DNA of 64,000 bases from Haloarcula vallismortis ATCC 29715 (GCF_000337775.1 NZ_AOLQ01000021.1:62001-126000); one strand, 5' to 3'; counted from the stretch's first letter, positions 36,140 through 45,735 are shown. Notes: generated by a model not told the origin, from the letters alone. Made by a program: numbers and translations.

Positions 36140-37579
36140 TCAGGCGCGTTCGTCTTCCGGCAGTTCGTTTTCCATGTACCCGAGGTCGGCGAGATGTGAC
36201 CGCATGTCATCAGAGAACTCGCCCCGAGCCGTTCCGTCGATGGACTGCCCCTCAGACTCCAACCACTCCGTGAGTTCGTCCGCTAACCGTTCGTGTGCCT
36301 CCGGATACTCCGCAGACACGTCGGTCGTCTCGTCGGGCAACCGGTACAGTTCTTGAGAGTTGCCATCTAATCGGAGCTTGTACTCCCCGTCGTGGATGAC
36401 GCTCCGTTCTGTCGTCGACAGGCGGGGGATGCTCACATCGGCATCGTATGATACGAGCGTCTCCGGGGCGTTGGTCTGGTGGTCCTGTGCGATCGCGTAC
36501 TCCCGATTCTCGTGTCGGAGGTCGACCCCCTGGATGCCGTCGGTGTCTGCACCGGCTACTCCGAGGAGCGTCGCCATTATGTCGCTGTGCTGGACCACGC
36601 CCTCGGTTTCGACGTCGAGTCCGTGGGTGACCAGCGGGACGTTGAGGAGGACATCGTCGAGTATCCACTTGTGGGCCAGCAGTCCGTGTTCGCCGAAGAA
36701 TTCCCCGTGGTCGGACGTGACGACAACAATGGTTTCGCCGAAGGGGCCGTTCTGGATGTACTCGACGAACTCGCCAAGCCACTCGTCGACGTATCGGAGT
36801 GTCGCATCGTACATCGCGTACAGCGCATCCCACTCGTCCTCGGTAAGATCGCAGCCATTGGCGACGATGTCGACCAGTTCGTCGTGAATCCGAAACGCGG
36901 TCTCAGACGCGTCCTCCGCCGAGAGGTCGGTGTTGTCGAGGAACTCGTCCCGGTACGGCAGCGGCGGGGTGTAGGGCCTGTGGGTCTGGTCGTTGTGAAT
37001 GTACAGAAAGAACGGTTCCTCGCTCTCAAACGAGGACAGCCACTCCGTTGCGACGGAATCAATGAGATGCGTCCGGGAGTGTTTGGTCAGATCAGTCGTA
37101 AACCCAGCCGAGTGTTTCCGAAGCCCAACGAGGTACTCTATCAGCGATTTCACTCCCACATGCTGGAGTACTGTTCCCGGAAGGTCCGACAACGACGATG
37201 GCATGAGGCAGGCGGACTTATCGAACCCTCTGTCGAGTCCCAGTGCACCGCTGACGAACAGGTTATCGGAGATAAGTCCGGTACGGTAGGACTGGTCCTG
37301 AAATCGCTCCGCGACCGTGGTGATTGACGACGGAATTGCCTGATTCCCGTAGCCGATCTGATGCCGGGACGGATACGTTCCAGTAAGCATCGAACTACTC
37401 GACACACGCGTGTAGCGGCCGTGACTGAGACACTGGTCGAAGTATCTCCCCTGCTCGTCGGCAGCGAGTCGTTGCAGCGCTGGAGTGGTATCTCGCTCGT
37501 ACCCACCCATCGTCGTGTGGTCTGCCCGTACGCTATCTAACGTAAGCCAGACAACATTAGGTGGGTTCGGCGAGTGCAT
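36140..37579 (-). CDS. sulfatase-fold hydrolase/transferase
   Basis: 479 residues of the alkaline phosphatase/sulfatase superfamily: N-terminal metal strand VVWLTLDSVRADH (Asp15), TSDHGEFFGEHGLLAHK (metal Asp/His) and a C-terminal subdomain. Where sulfatases have C/S-x-P-x-R before LTG, this protein has YTRVSSSSMLTG, so the formylglycine residue and Arg are missing; Thr57 aligns at the nucleophile position. It may be a phospho-transferase or esterase. Base use is less GC-rich than the neighbours, a sign of transfer. ATG 37579. Confidence 0.83.
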   Translation of the reverse strand: MHSPNPPNVVWLTLDSVRADHTTMGGYERDTTPALQRLAADEQGRYFDQCLSHGRYTRVSSSSMLTGTYPSRHQIGYGNQAIPSSITTVAERFQDQSYRTGLISDNLFVSGALGLDRGFDKSACLMPSSLSDLPGTVLQHVGVKSLIEYLVGLRKHSAGFTTDLTKHSRTHLIDSVATEWLSSFESEEPFFLYIHNDQTHRPYTPPLPYRDEFLDNTDLSAEDASETAFRIHDELVDIVANGCDLTEDEWDALYAMYDATLRYVDEWLGEFVEYIQNGPFGETIVVVTSDHGEFFGEHGLLAHKWILDDVLLNVPLVTHGLDVETEGVVQHSDIMATLLGVAGADTDGIQGVDLRHENREYAIAQDHQTNAPETLVSYDADVSIPRLSTTERSVIHDGEYKLRLDGNSQELYRLPDETTDVSAEYPEAHERLADELTEWLESEGQSIDGTARGEFSDDMRSHLADLGYMENELPEDERA

Positions 37580-37936
37580 AAGCTGTGGTACTATCAGCCA
37601 GTTAGCAAACGGCCTGCATTGTTATGTGTGGGATTATAATTTAGACGCATGATAAGCAGATGGTAATATATCTCCCCGTATCGATAAACAGACTGTAATG
37701 ACATCCCTGATGATTCACCTATCGGGGCACAAGCGACCCACTTTTGTGCAGTTTTCCCCTCCTAATTGTGTACTTGAATCCATATACACTGCGAACAACG
37801 GATATTGATGCGGGTGGCTGTCCGTGTCGGCGGTAGAAAGCAATACGCGAAGTAATCGTAGCGGTGGAAATTCAACATCCATCCGACCACACGACAGTGG
37901 TGCGGTCGGTGTATTCCTCGAGTGGTACTGTTCTAC
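37580..37936. other. AT-rich noncoding gap
   Basis: 357 bases, clearly AT-richer than the window average at 37600-37830 (TTATAATTTAGAC, GGTAATATATCTCC). It should contain the leftward promoter of the sulfatase gene. The only frame of note is a 36-codon plus-strand ORF at 37698-37808, without haloarchaeal composition. No tRNA or IS end is seen, but the composition is that of an inserted segment. Confidence 0.5.
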
Positions 37937-38092
37937 TTACTCCGGTCGCGGGACGCTGAGGTTCTGCATTTCTGTCTCACAGCGGTCACAGCTCACCGTG
38001 GAGAGTTCACTGCAGAGGCGCTTGCCACACTCGGGACATTCGAACAGCTGTTCGTCGTCGTCGCATGGGGCGGGGTCTGACCACGTTGGCAT
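37937..38092 (-). CDS. 51-residue zinc-finger protein (rubrerythrin-like domain)
   Basis: MPTWSDPAPCDDDEQLFECPECGKR… has Cys-X2-Cys at 19/22 and a second pair at 35/38 (CDRC), plus further cysteines at 10 and 28. This is the small haloarchaeal rubrerythrin-like zinc ribbon type. Too short for standard gene finding. ATG 38092; the longer antisense frame on the plus strand is a shadow. Unknown partner. Confidence 0.7.
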   Translation of the reverse strand: MPTWSDPAPCDDDEQLFECPECGKRLCSELSTVSCDRCETEMQNLSVPRPE

Positions 38093-38181
38093 ACTTGGTA
38101 CTAATTAGCATTTGTCATGGCATAAACCTTGCTCATACCGCAATAAATCACAATGACTGTCCAGAGAAGGTGGACGTATGT

Positions 38182-39213
38182 TCACTCAAGAACGTGAACG
38201 TGCCTGACAAGTGAACGGTGGACTCGCCGCCGGAAGTAGTCGGTGACGGTCCAGCCCGCGCCGACGGCAGCCTCCCGCCAGTCGCGGTCGGCGACCAGTA
38301 CGCACCGCCCTGCAACGCGACTGGCTTCGCCGAGTGCACCAGAAACGAGGGGTGCCAACTCCCCCTCGATACGGGACTGGCGGCCATAGGGAGCGTCGAA
38401 GACGACGGCATCGACAGCGTCGCCGGCTACCGGCAGGGCGGACGCATCGGAGCGGACCACTCCCCAGTCGCCCGGCTCGGGATAGGCATCTCTGTCAGGG
38501 TGGCCATCCCCGTCGAGCGCGTATTTGAGGTTCTCGCGCGTCCCCGAGACCATCTTTTCCTGTGCATCGCCGCCGACCACGTCGGCCCCGACCAGCCCCG
38601 CCTCTAGCAGGAGGCCGCCGGTGCCACACATCGGGTCCAGTACCGTGGTATCCGGCCCTGCTCCGGCGATGTTGACCAGCGCGCGGGCTTCGAGCGGGTC
38701 CATGCTGCCGGGCTGGAAGAACGGCCGGTCCGTTGGCTGTCTCTGGCCGAAGTCCCGCACGCTCTCGGCGGCGAGCCAGCCCAGCGCACAGCAGGCCTCG
38801 CCGGTTCCACCCTCCTCGTCGCCGGCAGGGTCCGAGAGGTAGGCATACAGGACGTGGTCGGGGTCGTCGAGGTCGACGGCAAAGTCGCGGTCGGTGAGCA
38901 CGCCGCCCAGCGTCCGCTCGGCCTGTTGGGTGTCGATGCCGGTGCTCGCTCGCACGTCGACCGCCCGCACGGCGACGCTCCCCTCACGGTCGATGGTCGC
39001 AGCCGACAGCAACGCCGCGGCGCTCTCGATGTCTGGGTCGGTGGTTCCGAGCAGGTCACAGGCCCGATGGGTGAACGCGAGGTGGCGAACGCGGTCGCTG
39101 ATGCCCCGTGCTGTCGCCAGTCCGGGCGCGAGGGTGTCGACGGCGCTCGCGGCGCTTGCGGCTTCCCGCCGCGCGAACGCGTCGTCTTGCCCGCCGAGTT
39201 CGAGGACGTACAC
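38182..39213 (-). CDS. tRNA (guanine(10)-N2)-methyltransferase (TrmG10 type)
   Basis: About 343 residues. The N-terminal half is the THUMP-like RNA-binding domain; the C-terminal half is a SAM methyltransferase with motif I VLDPMCGTGGLLLEAGL and catalytic DAPYGRQS (DPPY-type N-methylation motif) before the end. It dimethylates G10 of tRNA. GTG start at 39213 begins YVLELGGQDDAFA, the conserved N-terminus; a frame extending to 39399 overlaps the divergent gene and is rejected. Confidence 0.92.
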   Translation of the reverse strand: MYVLELGGQDDAFARREAASAASAVDTLAPGLATARGISDRVRHLAFTHRACDLLGTTDPDIESAAALLSAATIDREGSVAVRAVDVRASTGIDTQQAERTLGGVLTDRDFAVDLDDPDHVLYAYLSDPAGDEEGGTGEACCALGWLAAESVRDFGQRQPTDRPFFQPGSMDPLEARALVNIAGAGPDTTVLDPMCGTGGLLLEAGLVGADVVGGDAQEKMVSGTRENLKYALDGDGHPDRDAYPEPGDWGVVRSDASALPVAGDAVDAVVFDAPYGRQSRIEGELAPLVSGALGEASRVAGRCVLVADRDWREAAVGAGWTVTDYFRRRVHRSLVRHVHVLE

Positions 39214-39300
39214 GCCCGAGCGGTGTGGGCGAGCGGCTATGAGCGTGCCGGTCCCGCCCGGGAACAAAACGCACAAGCGAGCGGCCGCCGAACCCCGGGT

Positions 39301-39690
39301 ATGCTCCAGTCCGGGTTCTCCAGCCTGACCGGCGGTGGTATCCTCGCGGTCCTCGTGACCGTCCTCGTCACCTGGCTCTTTTACGCTGTCACGCTCCACC
39401 TGGCTGCGACGTTTTTCATCGGTGACGTGCCGAGCCAGCTCGCCGCGAAAGCGGCTCTCGCACCGGCACTCGTCTCCTTGGTCCTCCAGCGCTGGGGAAT
39501 CGAATCCGGCGTCGTCTCGGCCGACCTCGGCGTTGCCGTCGTCCTGTTTCTCACTCTCGTCGCCGACGGTATCGCCATCAGCGTCTCCTACCGACTATCG
39601 ACCCGCTCGACGGCCCCGCTCGTCGCGTTACACCTGGCGTTTGCGGCGGTACTCGGGTTCGCGCTGAACAACATCTTCATGTTCTTTTGA
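39301..39690 (+). CDS. four-helix membrane protein (DUF7473-like)
   Basis: 129 residues, almost entirely hydrophobic with four TM helices and no motif. Haloarchaeal family of unknown role (DUF7473, from recall). ATG at 39301 lies 87 bases from the divergent methyltransferase start. Convergent with hisG. Confidence 0.75.
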   Translation: MLQSGFSSLTGGGILAVLVTVLVTWLFYAVTLHLAATFFIGDVPSQLAAKAALAPALVSLVLQRWGIESGVVSADLGVAVVLFLTLVADGIAISVSYRLSTRSTAPLVALHLAFAAVLGFALNNIFMFF

Positions 39691-39729
39691 GCGGGGAGCG
39701 CGCGCGAGGAGACGGATAATAAAAAGAGA

Positions 39730-40578
39730 CTACTCGACCAGCCGCTCGATCTCCGTCACGAGAATATCGCTCGCGCCCACGTCCTTGAGCGAGCTGATGG
39801 TTTCGAAGACGGCCCGCTCCTCGACGACGGCGTGAACGGCGAGCTGGTCTGAGCCGGCGATGTCCATCACTGTTGGGCCGCCCATCCCCGGAAGTACGTC
39901 TTTCACGTCATCGAGGGCGCTCTCGGGAGCGTTCATCATCAGATAGCGTTTGTCTTCGGCGGCGAGGACGGAGCCGAGCGCGGTGTCGACCTGCTTCACC
40001 TTCTCGTCGTCGGCAGTGTCCTCGCGGGCGAACAGGCGGACGGAGCTTTCGAGCACCTCGTCGACGACGGCCAATCTGTTCATCCGGAGCGTGGTCCCGG
40101 TCGAGGTGATGTCGACGATGCCGTCGGCGATGTCGACGTGCGGGGTCAGTTCTGTCGCGCCGGACACCTCTGTCACATCCACGTCGACATCGACCCGGTC
40201 GAAGTACTGCCGGGTGATTGTGGGGAACTCCGTGGCGATACGGCCCCCTTCGAAGTCGTAAACGGTCTCGATGTCGCTGTCCTCCGGCGCGGCGAGGACG
40301 AGACGACAGCGGCCGAAATCCAGATCGCGGAGCTCGACGAGGTCGTCAGTATCGGACTCCCGAACCTGGTCGAGGCCGGTGATGCCTACGTCGGCAGCCC
40401 CGTCTGCGACGTACTCGGGGATATCGGCGGCACGGGCGTACAGGACAGTTACGTCCGGGTCGACTGTCTCGGCGTGCAGTTGGCGGTCGGCCCCGTCGAC
40501 CAGATGGAGGCCGGCCCGTTCGAGCAGTTCCTCGCTTGGTTCGTGCAGGCGGCCCTTGTTGGGGACGGCGATTCGCAT
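39730..40578 (-). CDS. hisG: ATP phosphoribosyltransferase HisG (long form)
   Basis: 282 residues. The first step of histidine biosynthesis, joining PRPP to ATP. N-terminal [11 protein letters not shown] and [11 protein letters not shown] are typical; the C-terminal 75 residues are the HisG-C (PII-like) regulatory domain that binds histidine ([21 protein letters not shown]). So feedback control is built in and no HisZ is needed. ATG 40578. Confidence 0.96.
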   Translation of the reverse strand: MRIAVPNKGRLHEPSEELLERAGLHLVDGADRQLHAETVDPDVTVLYARAADIPEYVADGAADVGITGLDQVRESDTDDLVELRDLDFGRCRLVLAAPEDSDIETVYDFEGGRIATEFPTITRQYFDRVDVDVDVTEVSGATELTPHVDIADGIVDITSTGTTLRMNRLAVVDEVLESSVRLFAREDTADDEKVKQVDTALGSVLAAEDKRYLMMNAPESALDDVKDVLPGMGGPTVMDIAGSDQLAVHAVVEERAVFETISSLKDVGASDILVTEIERLVE

Positions 40579-40647
40579 ACGTCTACTGGCAGGCCGTGGG
40601 GCAACTGTCTTTCCCCTCGGGCCGGCCGGGGCCTGTTGGCAGAGCCG

Positions 40648-41853
40648 TTACAGGCGATCCCGGCGTGGGAGGACAACGAAGGTAGCCCCAGCCAGCAGTG
40701 TCAGGCCAGCGAGACCGTAGAACGCGACGGCAAACAGGTTTCGGTCGGCGAGCAGGCCAACAGCGGTCGAGCCCAGCGAACTGATCGCGAAGAAGCCGGT
40801 CCGGAGCAGTCCCCAGCCGGTTCCTTCGGCGGTCTCAGGCAGCGTGTCGACGATGTAGGCGTTGGCCAGCGGGCCGACGCTCATCCGAACTCCAATGAGA
40901 CCGGAGACGACGGCCAACGGTATCACGCCGTGGACGGACGGAATAAGTACGAGTGGCACGGTACTGACGAGCGCAACAGCGGTCAGGACACTGGGCGTGC
41001 CGTACCGGTCGGCGAGCCGGCCAGTGACCGTCTGTGAGAGTGCGCCACCGACGAATAGCACCGAGAGCAGCGCCCCGGCGGTCCCCTGTGAGAGGTCCCG
41101 GACCGTGACTAGATACGTAGTGAGAAACGCTGTCACGGCCTGAAAGGCGAACAGCATCAGTGTCTTGCCCGAAACCGACAGCACGAGCCGGCGGTTGCGA
41201 AAGCCGGCGAGCACTGTTCGGAGGTCCCGCCGGAGGCTCCGCTCGGACTCGACGGTCGGACGGTCCGAGACTGAGAGCCAGAGTGCGACGGCGACAAGCA
41301 TGAAAAGCGGCGCGGCGCTGGCAAGCGCCAGTCGCCAGCCGTAGCGGGTCGTGACGAACGCGGCGACGGCAGGAAGTGCCGCCGCTCCGAGGGAGCCGGC
41401 GGCCATCACGATACCGAAGGCGGTCCCCTCGCGGGCGTCGAACGTCCGTGAGAGCGCGGTCCCGCGTGTCGGGCCGTACAGCCCCGTCCCGAACCCGAAC
41501 GCGCCTGTTGCGATGAGAAACAGCGAGAACACTGGTGCGAAGAAGTAGCCAAGCAGTCCGACGCCCGAAAGCAACGCTGCTGCCACCAGCAGTGTCCGTT
41601 CCCCGATTCGGTCGATTAGCACCCCGGCGGGAAACTGCACTGCTGCGTACGTGAGCCAGAGTACCGTGACCGCCAGCCCTGCCTGTGCGTTCGAGATGAC
41701 GAACTCCTCCCGTATCGTCGGCAACACCGCAGGCACGACAAACCGCATCCCGAGAACGAGGAACCAGCCGGCAGCGACGGCAAGCAGCATTCGGGCTGGG
41801 CTACCGTGTCGCATCGCGCTGACTCGCTGTCGGAGTTGCTCTGCCGCCGCCAT
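40648..41853 (-). CDS. MFS transporter
   Basis: 401 residues with 12 predicted TM helices in two six-helix halves. The loop between helices 2 and 3 has the MFS motif-like IDRIGERTLLV, and the second half contains GRLADRYGTPSV. Substrate unknown. ATG at 41853 gives a positively charged N-terminus (LRQRVSAMRHGSPAR). Seventy bases downstream of hisG. Confidence 0.88.
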   Translation of the reverse strand: MAAAEQLRQRVSAMRHGSPARMLLAVAAGWFLVLGMRFVVPAVLPTIREEFVISNAQAGLAVTVLWLTYAAVQFPAGVLIDRIGERTLLVAAALLSGVGLLGYFFAPVFSLFLIATGAFGFGTGLYGPTRGTALSRTFDAREGTAFGIVMAAGSLGAAALPAVAAFVTTRYGWRLALASAAPLFMLVAVALWLSVSDRPTVESERSLRRDLRTVLAGFRNRRLVLSVSGKTLMLFAFQAVTAFLTTYLVTVRDLSQGTAGALLSVLFVGGALSQTVTGRLADRYGTPSVLTAVALVSTVPLVLIPSVHGVIPLAVVSGLIGVRMSVGPLANAYIVDTLPETAEGTGWGLLRTGFFAISSLGSTAVGLLADRNLFAVAFYGLAGLTLLAGATFVVLPRRDRL

Positions 41854-42004
41854 TCTCTTGCCCTCCCGAACGCGCCGGAGGGGAAAGACCCCTACGGAAC
41901 AGGCACCGTCTCGGCGGTCAGCTCGCTGTATCGGTGTGGCAGTACGCCACACAGCGGCGCTGTGGACCCGGCGAACTAAGACCCGCGGTTGCGAAGCCAC
42001 TGCC

Positions 42005-43303
42005 ATGAGTGAACTCCTCGTCACCGGCGGGCAGGTTCTCCGCCCGGACCTGACTGTCGAGCGTGCGGACGTACTGGTTTCACAGGACAGCGGCGACATC
42101 GTGGCAGTCGACGAACCGGGTGCGCTGGACGGTGACGACGAACTCGACGCCAGCGGCGGCTTGGTCATCCCTGGACTGGTCAACGCTCACACCCACGTCG
42201 CGATGACGCTGTTGCGGGGCCTCGCTGACGACAAACCGCTCGATGCGTGGCTGCAGGAGGATGTCTGGCCTGTCGAGGCTGAACTGACCGCCGAAGACAT
42301 CCGCGCCGGGGCAGAACTCGGGCTGATCGAAATGATTCGGTCGGGGACGACAGCGTTGTCGGATATGTATTTCGAGGTCGAAGAAATCGCAGACGCCGTC
42401 GATCAGGCCGGGATGCGGGCAGTTCTGGGCTTTACCGCGGTCACCGTCGGTAAAGACGACGAGGCCGCGCGGTCTGACCTCCGGGAGAGCCTCGACGTAG
42501 CTCGGAAACTCGATGGTGCGGCTGACGGCCGGATTCGGACGACGTTCCAGCCGCACTCGCTCACGACCGTCGGCGAGGACTACCTCCGTGAGTTCGTCCC
42601 AGAGGCTCTTTCCGATGATCTTTCGATTCACCTGCACGCCAACGAAACGCGCGACGAGGTGACGCCCATCGTCGACGAGCACGGCCAGCGTCCGCTCGCC
42701 TACGCCGACGACATCGGCCTGCTCGACGGCGACACCTACGTGGCCCACGGCGTCCACGTCGACGACAGTGAAATCGACCTGCTGGCCGAGACCGGCACCG
42801 GCGTCGCCCACTGTCCGGCCTCGAATATGAAACTCGCCAGCGGAATGGCTCCCGTTCAGGACCTGCTTGACGCCGGCGTCACCGTGGGTATCGGAACCGA
42901 CGGCGCGGCCTCGAACAACGACCTCGACATGTTCGACGAGATGCGCGATGCAGCGATGATCGGCAAACTCGCAGCCGACGATGCCAGCGCGGTCGACGCC
43001 GGGACAGTCGTGGAAATGGCAACACAAAACGGCGCGGACCTGCTCGGCTTCGACAGCGGCCGTCTCGAAGCCGGCACGAACGCCGACCTGGCGGTCATCG
43101 ACCTCGACGCGCCGCACCTGACGCCCGCCCACGACCTCGTCTCGCATCTGGCCTATGCCGTCCACGGGAGCGACGTGCGCCATACGGTCTGTGACGGCGA
43201 GGTCCTCATGCGGGACCGCTCGGTCGAGGTGTTCAACGAACGGGCCGTCCGCGACCGCGCGAGCGAGCACGCGGCCGCGCTGGTCGAACGAGCTAGCGAC
43301 TGA
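42005..43303 (+). CDS. 5'-deoxyadenosine / S-adenosylhomocysteine deaminase (MtaD/DadD type)
   Basis: 432 residues of the amidohydrolase fold. HTHVAM at the first metal site, GTTALSDMYF, HLHANETRDEV, AHCPASNMKLASG and GIGTDGAASNNDLDM are the markers of the adenosine-type MTA/SAH deaminase. It deaminates SAH, MTA or 5'-deoxyadenosine to the inosine form. ATG 42005. Together with the S-adenosylhomocysteinase downstream it forms a SAM-by-product salvage neighbourhood. Confidence 0.9.
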   Translation: MSELLVTGGQVLRPDLTVERADVLVSQDSGDIVAVDEPGALDGDDELDASGGLVIPGLVNAHTHVAMTLLRGLADDKPLDAWLQEDVWPVEAELTAEDIRAGAELGLIEMIRSGTTALSDMYFEVEEIADAVDQAGMRAVLGFTAVTVGKDDEAARSDLRESLDVARKLDGAADGRIRTTFQPHSLTTVGEDYLREFVPEALSDDLSIHLHANETRDEVTPIVDEHGQRPLAYADDIGLLDGDTYVAHGVHVDDSEIDLLAETGTGVAHCPASNMKLASGMAPVQDLLDAGVTVGIGTDGAASNNDLDMFDEMRDAAMIGKLAADDASAVDAGTVVEMATQNGADLLGFDSGRLEAGTNADLAVIDLDAPHLTPAHDLVSHLAYAVHGSDVRHTVCDGEVLMRDRSVEVFNERAVRDRASEHAAALVERASD

Positions 43304-43441
43304 GTGTGCGGAATAAACGCTGAGAGCTGTCTTTAAACGGTATAACTATTTCTCAGTGGGTGTTTTTAATCCCGCAAACGGCCTGAACGAGATGAACGGG
43401 AGAGGGTGTTTATCGCTCTCTCGGCGAACGTACCGGGTACG

Positions 43442-44413
43442 ATGCGCACCAAACTCTTCGCACTGTACGCCGCTGTCGGACTGGCGCTACTGGCCGTCGG
43501 TCCGGGTCTGGCGGCCGCTGCGGACTCGGCCGGCAACACCAGCGCAGGGAATACCCTCGCGGTCGGTATCTCGCAGGCCGACGACGGCAGCGCGACGGTA
43601 TCGGTCACACAGAACGAGACGGGCGTCGAGAACGCCTCGGTCGCGGTGGAGACCGCTGGCAACGCTTCCTATGCCGGAACTGGCAACTACACCGCCGACA
43701 GCAACGGGACGGTCGGACTACCCGCCCCCGAGCAGAATGTCACGGTCGACGTGACCGCGACAGTCGACAATCACACCGCGACGACGACGGCGGACCTGAC
43801 CGTCGCACCCGAGAACGTCACCGAGTTCGACACCTTCGGACTCGAAGTATCGGCCTATGTCAGCGACCTGCTGAGCGACGAGAACCGGACCGGTGGCATC
43901 GGCCCGGCCGTCGCCAGCTTCGTGACGGCGAACAACCCCGGCAACGCGCCGGACCACGCCGGCCCGCCCGCACACGTCACCGGTGAGAACGAGAGCGCGA
44001 ACGAAACCCATCCCAGCGAGCGACAGGGGCCGCCAGCCGACATTTTCGGTGACGATGCCAACGAGACCGCAGACGAGAACGAAACAGACGACCGACGCGG
44101 CCCGCCCGAGGATGCTGGTCCGCCTGCGGACCGCGGTCCGGACCGCGATGACGACGACAACGAAACTGCAGACGAGAACGAAACAGACGACGACCGCCGT
44201 GGCCCGCCTGAAGACGCTGGCCCACCCGCGGACCGCGATGACGACGACTCGGAGACCGAAACCGAAGACAACGAGACCGAGGAATCGGAAGACGAGTCTG
44301 GGGACGCGGATGAGCAAGACGACGATGACGATAGCGACGATGATGACGATGACGACGACGGCGACCGCGGCCGACCGGACGACGCCGGCCCGCCGGACGA
44401 CCGCGGTAACTGA
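43442..44413 (+). CDS. secreted acidic, glycosylation-prone protein with tandem repeat
   Basis: 323 residues. A signal peptide (about 1-27, MRTKLFALYAAVGLALLAVGPGLAAAA) is followed by a beta-rich domain and an Asp/Glu/Pro-rich tail. I count 17 N-X-S/T sequons. A 25-26 residue unit (NETADENETDD…GPPEDAGPPADR) occurs twice at 207-231 and 240-265. The end is a run of aspartates without a visible PGF or LPxTG anchor, so it may be shed. A GTTTATCG box lies about 30 nt before ATG 43442. Confidence 0.8.
   Translation: MRTKLFALYAAVGLALLAVGPGLAAAADSAGNTSAGNTLAVGISQADDGSATVSVTQNETGVENASVAVETAGNASYAGTGNYTADSNGTVGLPAPEQNVTVDVTATVDNHTATTTADLTVAPENVTEFDTFGLEVSAYVSDLLSDENRTGGIGPAVASFVTANNPGNAPDHAGPPAHVTGENESANETHPSERQGPPADIFGDDANETADENETDDRRGPPEDAGPPADRGPDRDDDDNETADENETDDDRRGPPEDAGPPADRDDDDSETETEDNETEESEDESGDADEQDDDDDSDDDDDDDDGDRGRPDDAGPPDDRGN
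44060..44236 (+). repeat. tandem coding repeat in the secreted acidic protein
   Basis: Two units, 44060-44134 and 44159-44236, encode the same 25-26 residue NETADENETDD…GPPEDAGPPADR sequence; codons differ, indicating that the duplication is not very recent or is under selection at protein level. The number of copies might vary between strains. Confidence 0.7.
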
Positions 44414-44457
44414 ACCGCTTCGGTAGCGTTTTAGGCGTTCTCTTCCTCTATCGCGAC

Positions 44458-45735
44458 ATGACGACGCCTATCTCTGAGCGACTTGACGACCTCGACGAGG
44501 CTCGCGATTCCGGGCGCCGAAAGATGGACTGGGCCATCCAGCATATGCCCATCTGCGGCGCGCTCCGCGAGCAGTTCGAGGCCGACCAGCCCTTCGACGG
44601 CGAGCGAATCGGCATGGCGATGCACGTCGAAGCCAAGACCGCCGTCCTCACGGAAATCCTCGCGGCCGGCGGCGCGGAAGTCGCCATCACCGGCTGTAAT
44701 CCGCTCTCGACACACGACGACGTGAGCGCCGCCCTCGACGCTGTCGACGGTGTCACCTCCTACGCCGAGCGTGGCGTCGACGATGAGGAGTACTACGCGG
44801 CCATCGAGGCCGTCATCGACCACGAGCCGACCATCACTGTCGACGACGGGATGGACCTCGTTGCGGCCATCCACGAGGACTACCCAGAACTCATCGACAC
44901 CATCATCGGTGGGGCAGAGGAGACGACGACCGGCGTCCACCGCCTGCGCGCCATGGACGAGGACGGCGAACTCGACTACCCCGTGTTCGCGGTCAACGAC
45001 ACGCCGATGAAGCGCCTGTTCGACAACGTCCATGGCACCGGCGAGTCCTCGCTGGCCTCGATTGCGATGACGACGAACCTCTCGTGGGCCGGCAAGACTG
45101 TCGTCGTCTCCGGCTACGGTGACTGCGGCAAGGGTGTCGCGAAGAAAGCCAGCGGCCAGAACGCAGACGTGATCGTCACTGAAGTCGAACCCCGCCGTGC
45201 ACTCGAAGCGCACATGGAGGGCTACGAGGTCAAGCCGATGGCCGAAGCCGCCGCCGAGGGCGACGTGTTCATCACGACCACCGGCAATCGCGATGTCATC
45301 GTCGAAGAGCACTTCGAGACGATGCAGGACGGCGTCCTGCTCGCCAACGCTGGTCACTTCGACGTGGAGGTCGACCTCGACGCGCTGTCGGACCTCGCCG
45401 TCGACACCTACGCGGCCCGTGACGGCGTCCAGACCTACGAGATGGCTGACGGTCGCCGCCTGAACGTGCTGGCCGAGGGCCGTCTGGTCAATCTCGCGAC
45501 GCCCATCGCACTGGGCCACCCCGTCGAGGTGATGGACCAGAGCTTCGGCGTGCAGGCGGTCTGTGTCCGCGAACTGGTCGAAAACGGCGACGACTACGAG
45601 GCCGGTGTGCACGCTGTCCCGGACCGGCTCGACAAGGAAGTCGCGGAAATCAAACTCGACGCCGAAGGCGTTGACTTCGACTCCCTGACTGACACTCAGG
45701 CCGAGTATATGGACTCCTGGCAGCACGGGACGTAG
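44458..45735 (+). CDS. ahcY: S-adenosylhomocysteinase
   Basis: 425 residues. Splits SAH to adenosine and homocysteine using bound NAD+. Seen are the substrate region DWAIQHMPI, NLSWAGKTVVVSGYGDCGKGVA (NAD+-binding) and HFDVEVD, with GHPVEVMDQSF near the end. Short archaeal-type length compared with the bacterial enzyme. ATG at 44458, 44 bases after the secreted protein. Confidence 0.96.
   Translation: MTTPISERLDDLDEARDSGRRKMDWAIQHMPICGALREQFEADQPFDGERIGMAMHVEAKTAVLTEILAAGGAEVAITGCNPLSTHDDVSAALDAVDGVTSYAERGVDDEEYYAAIEAVIDHEPTITVDDGMDLVAAIHEDYPELIDTIIGGAEETTTGVHRLRAMDEDGELDYPVFAVNDTPMKRLFDNVHGTGESSLASIAMTTNLSWAGKTVVVSGYGDCGKGVAKKASGQNADVIVTEVEPRRALEAHMEGYEVKPMAEAAAEGDVFITTTGNRDVIVEEHFETMQDGVLLANAGHFDVEVDLDALSDLAVDTYAARDGVQTYEMADGRRLNVLAEGRLVNLATPIALGHPVEVMDQSFGVQAVCVRELVENGDDYEAGVHAVPDRLDKEVAEIKLDAEGVDFDSLTDTQAEYMDSWQHGT

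Noticed and set aside
37698-37808. 36-codon plus-strand ORF in the AT-rich gap
   Set aside because: Lacks acidic composition and any motif, and no good third-base GC; likely chance.
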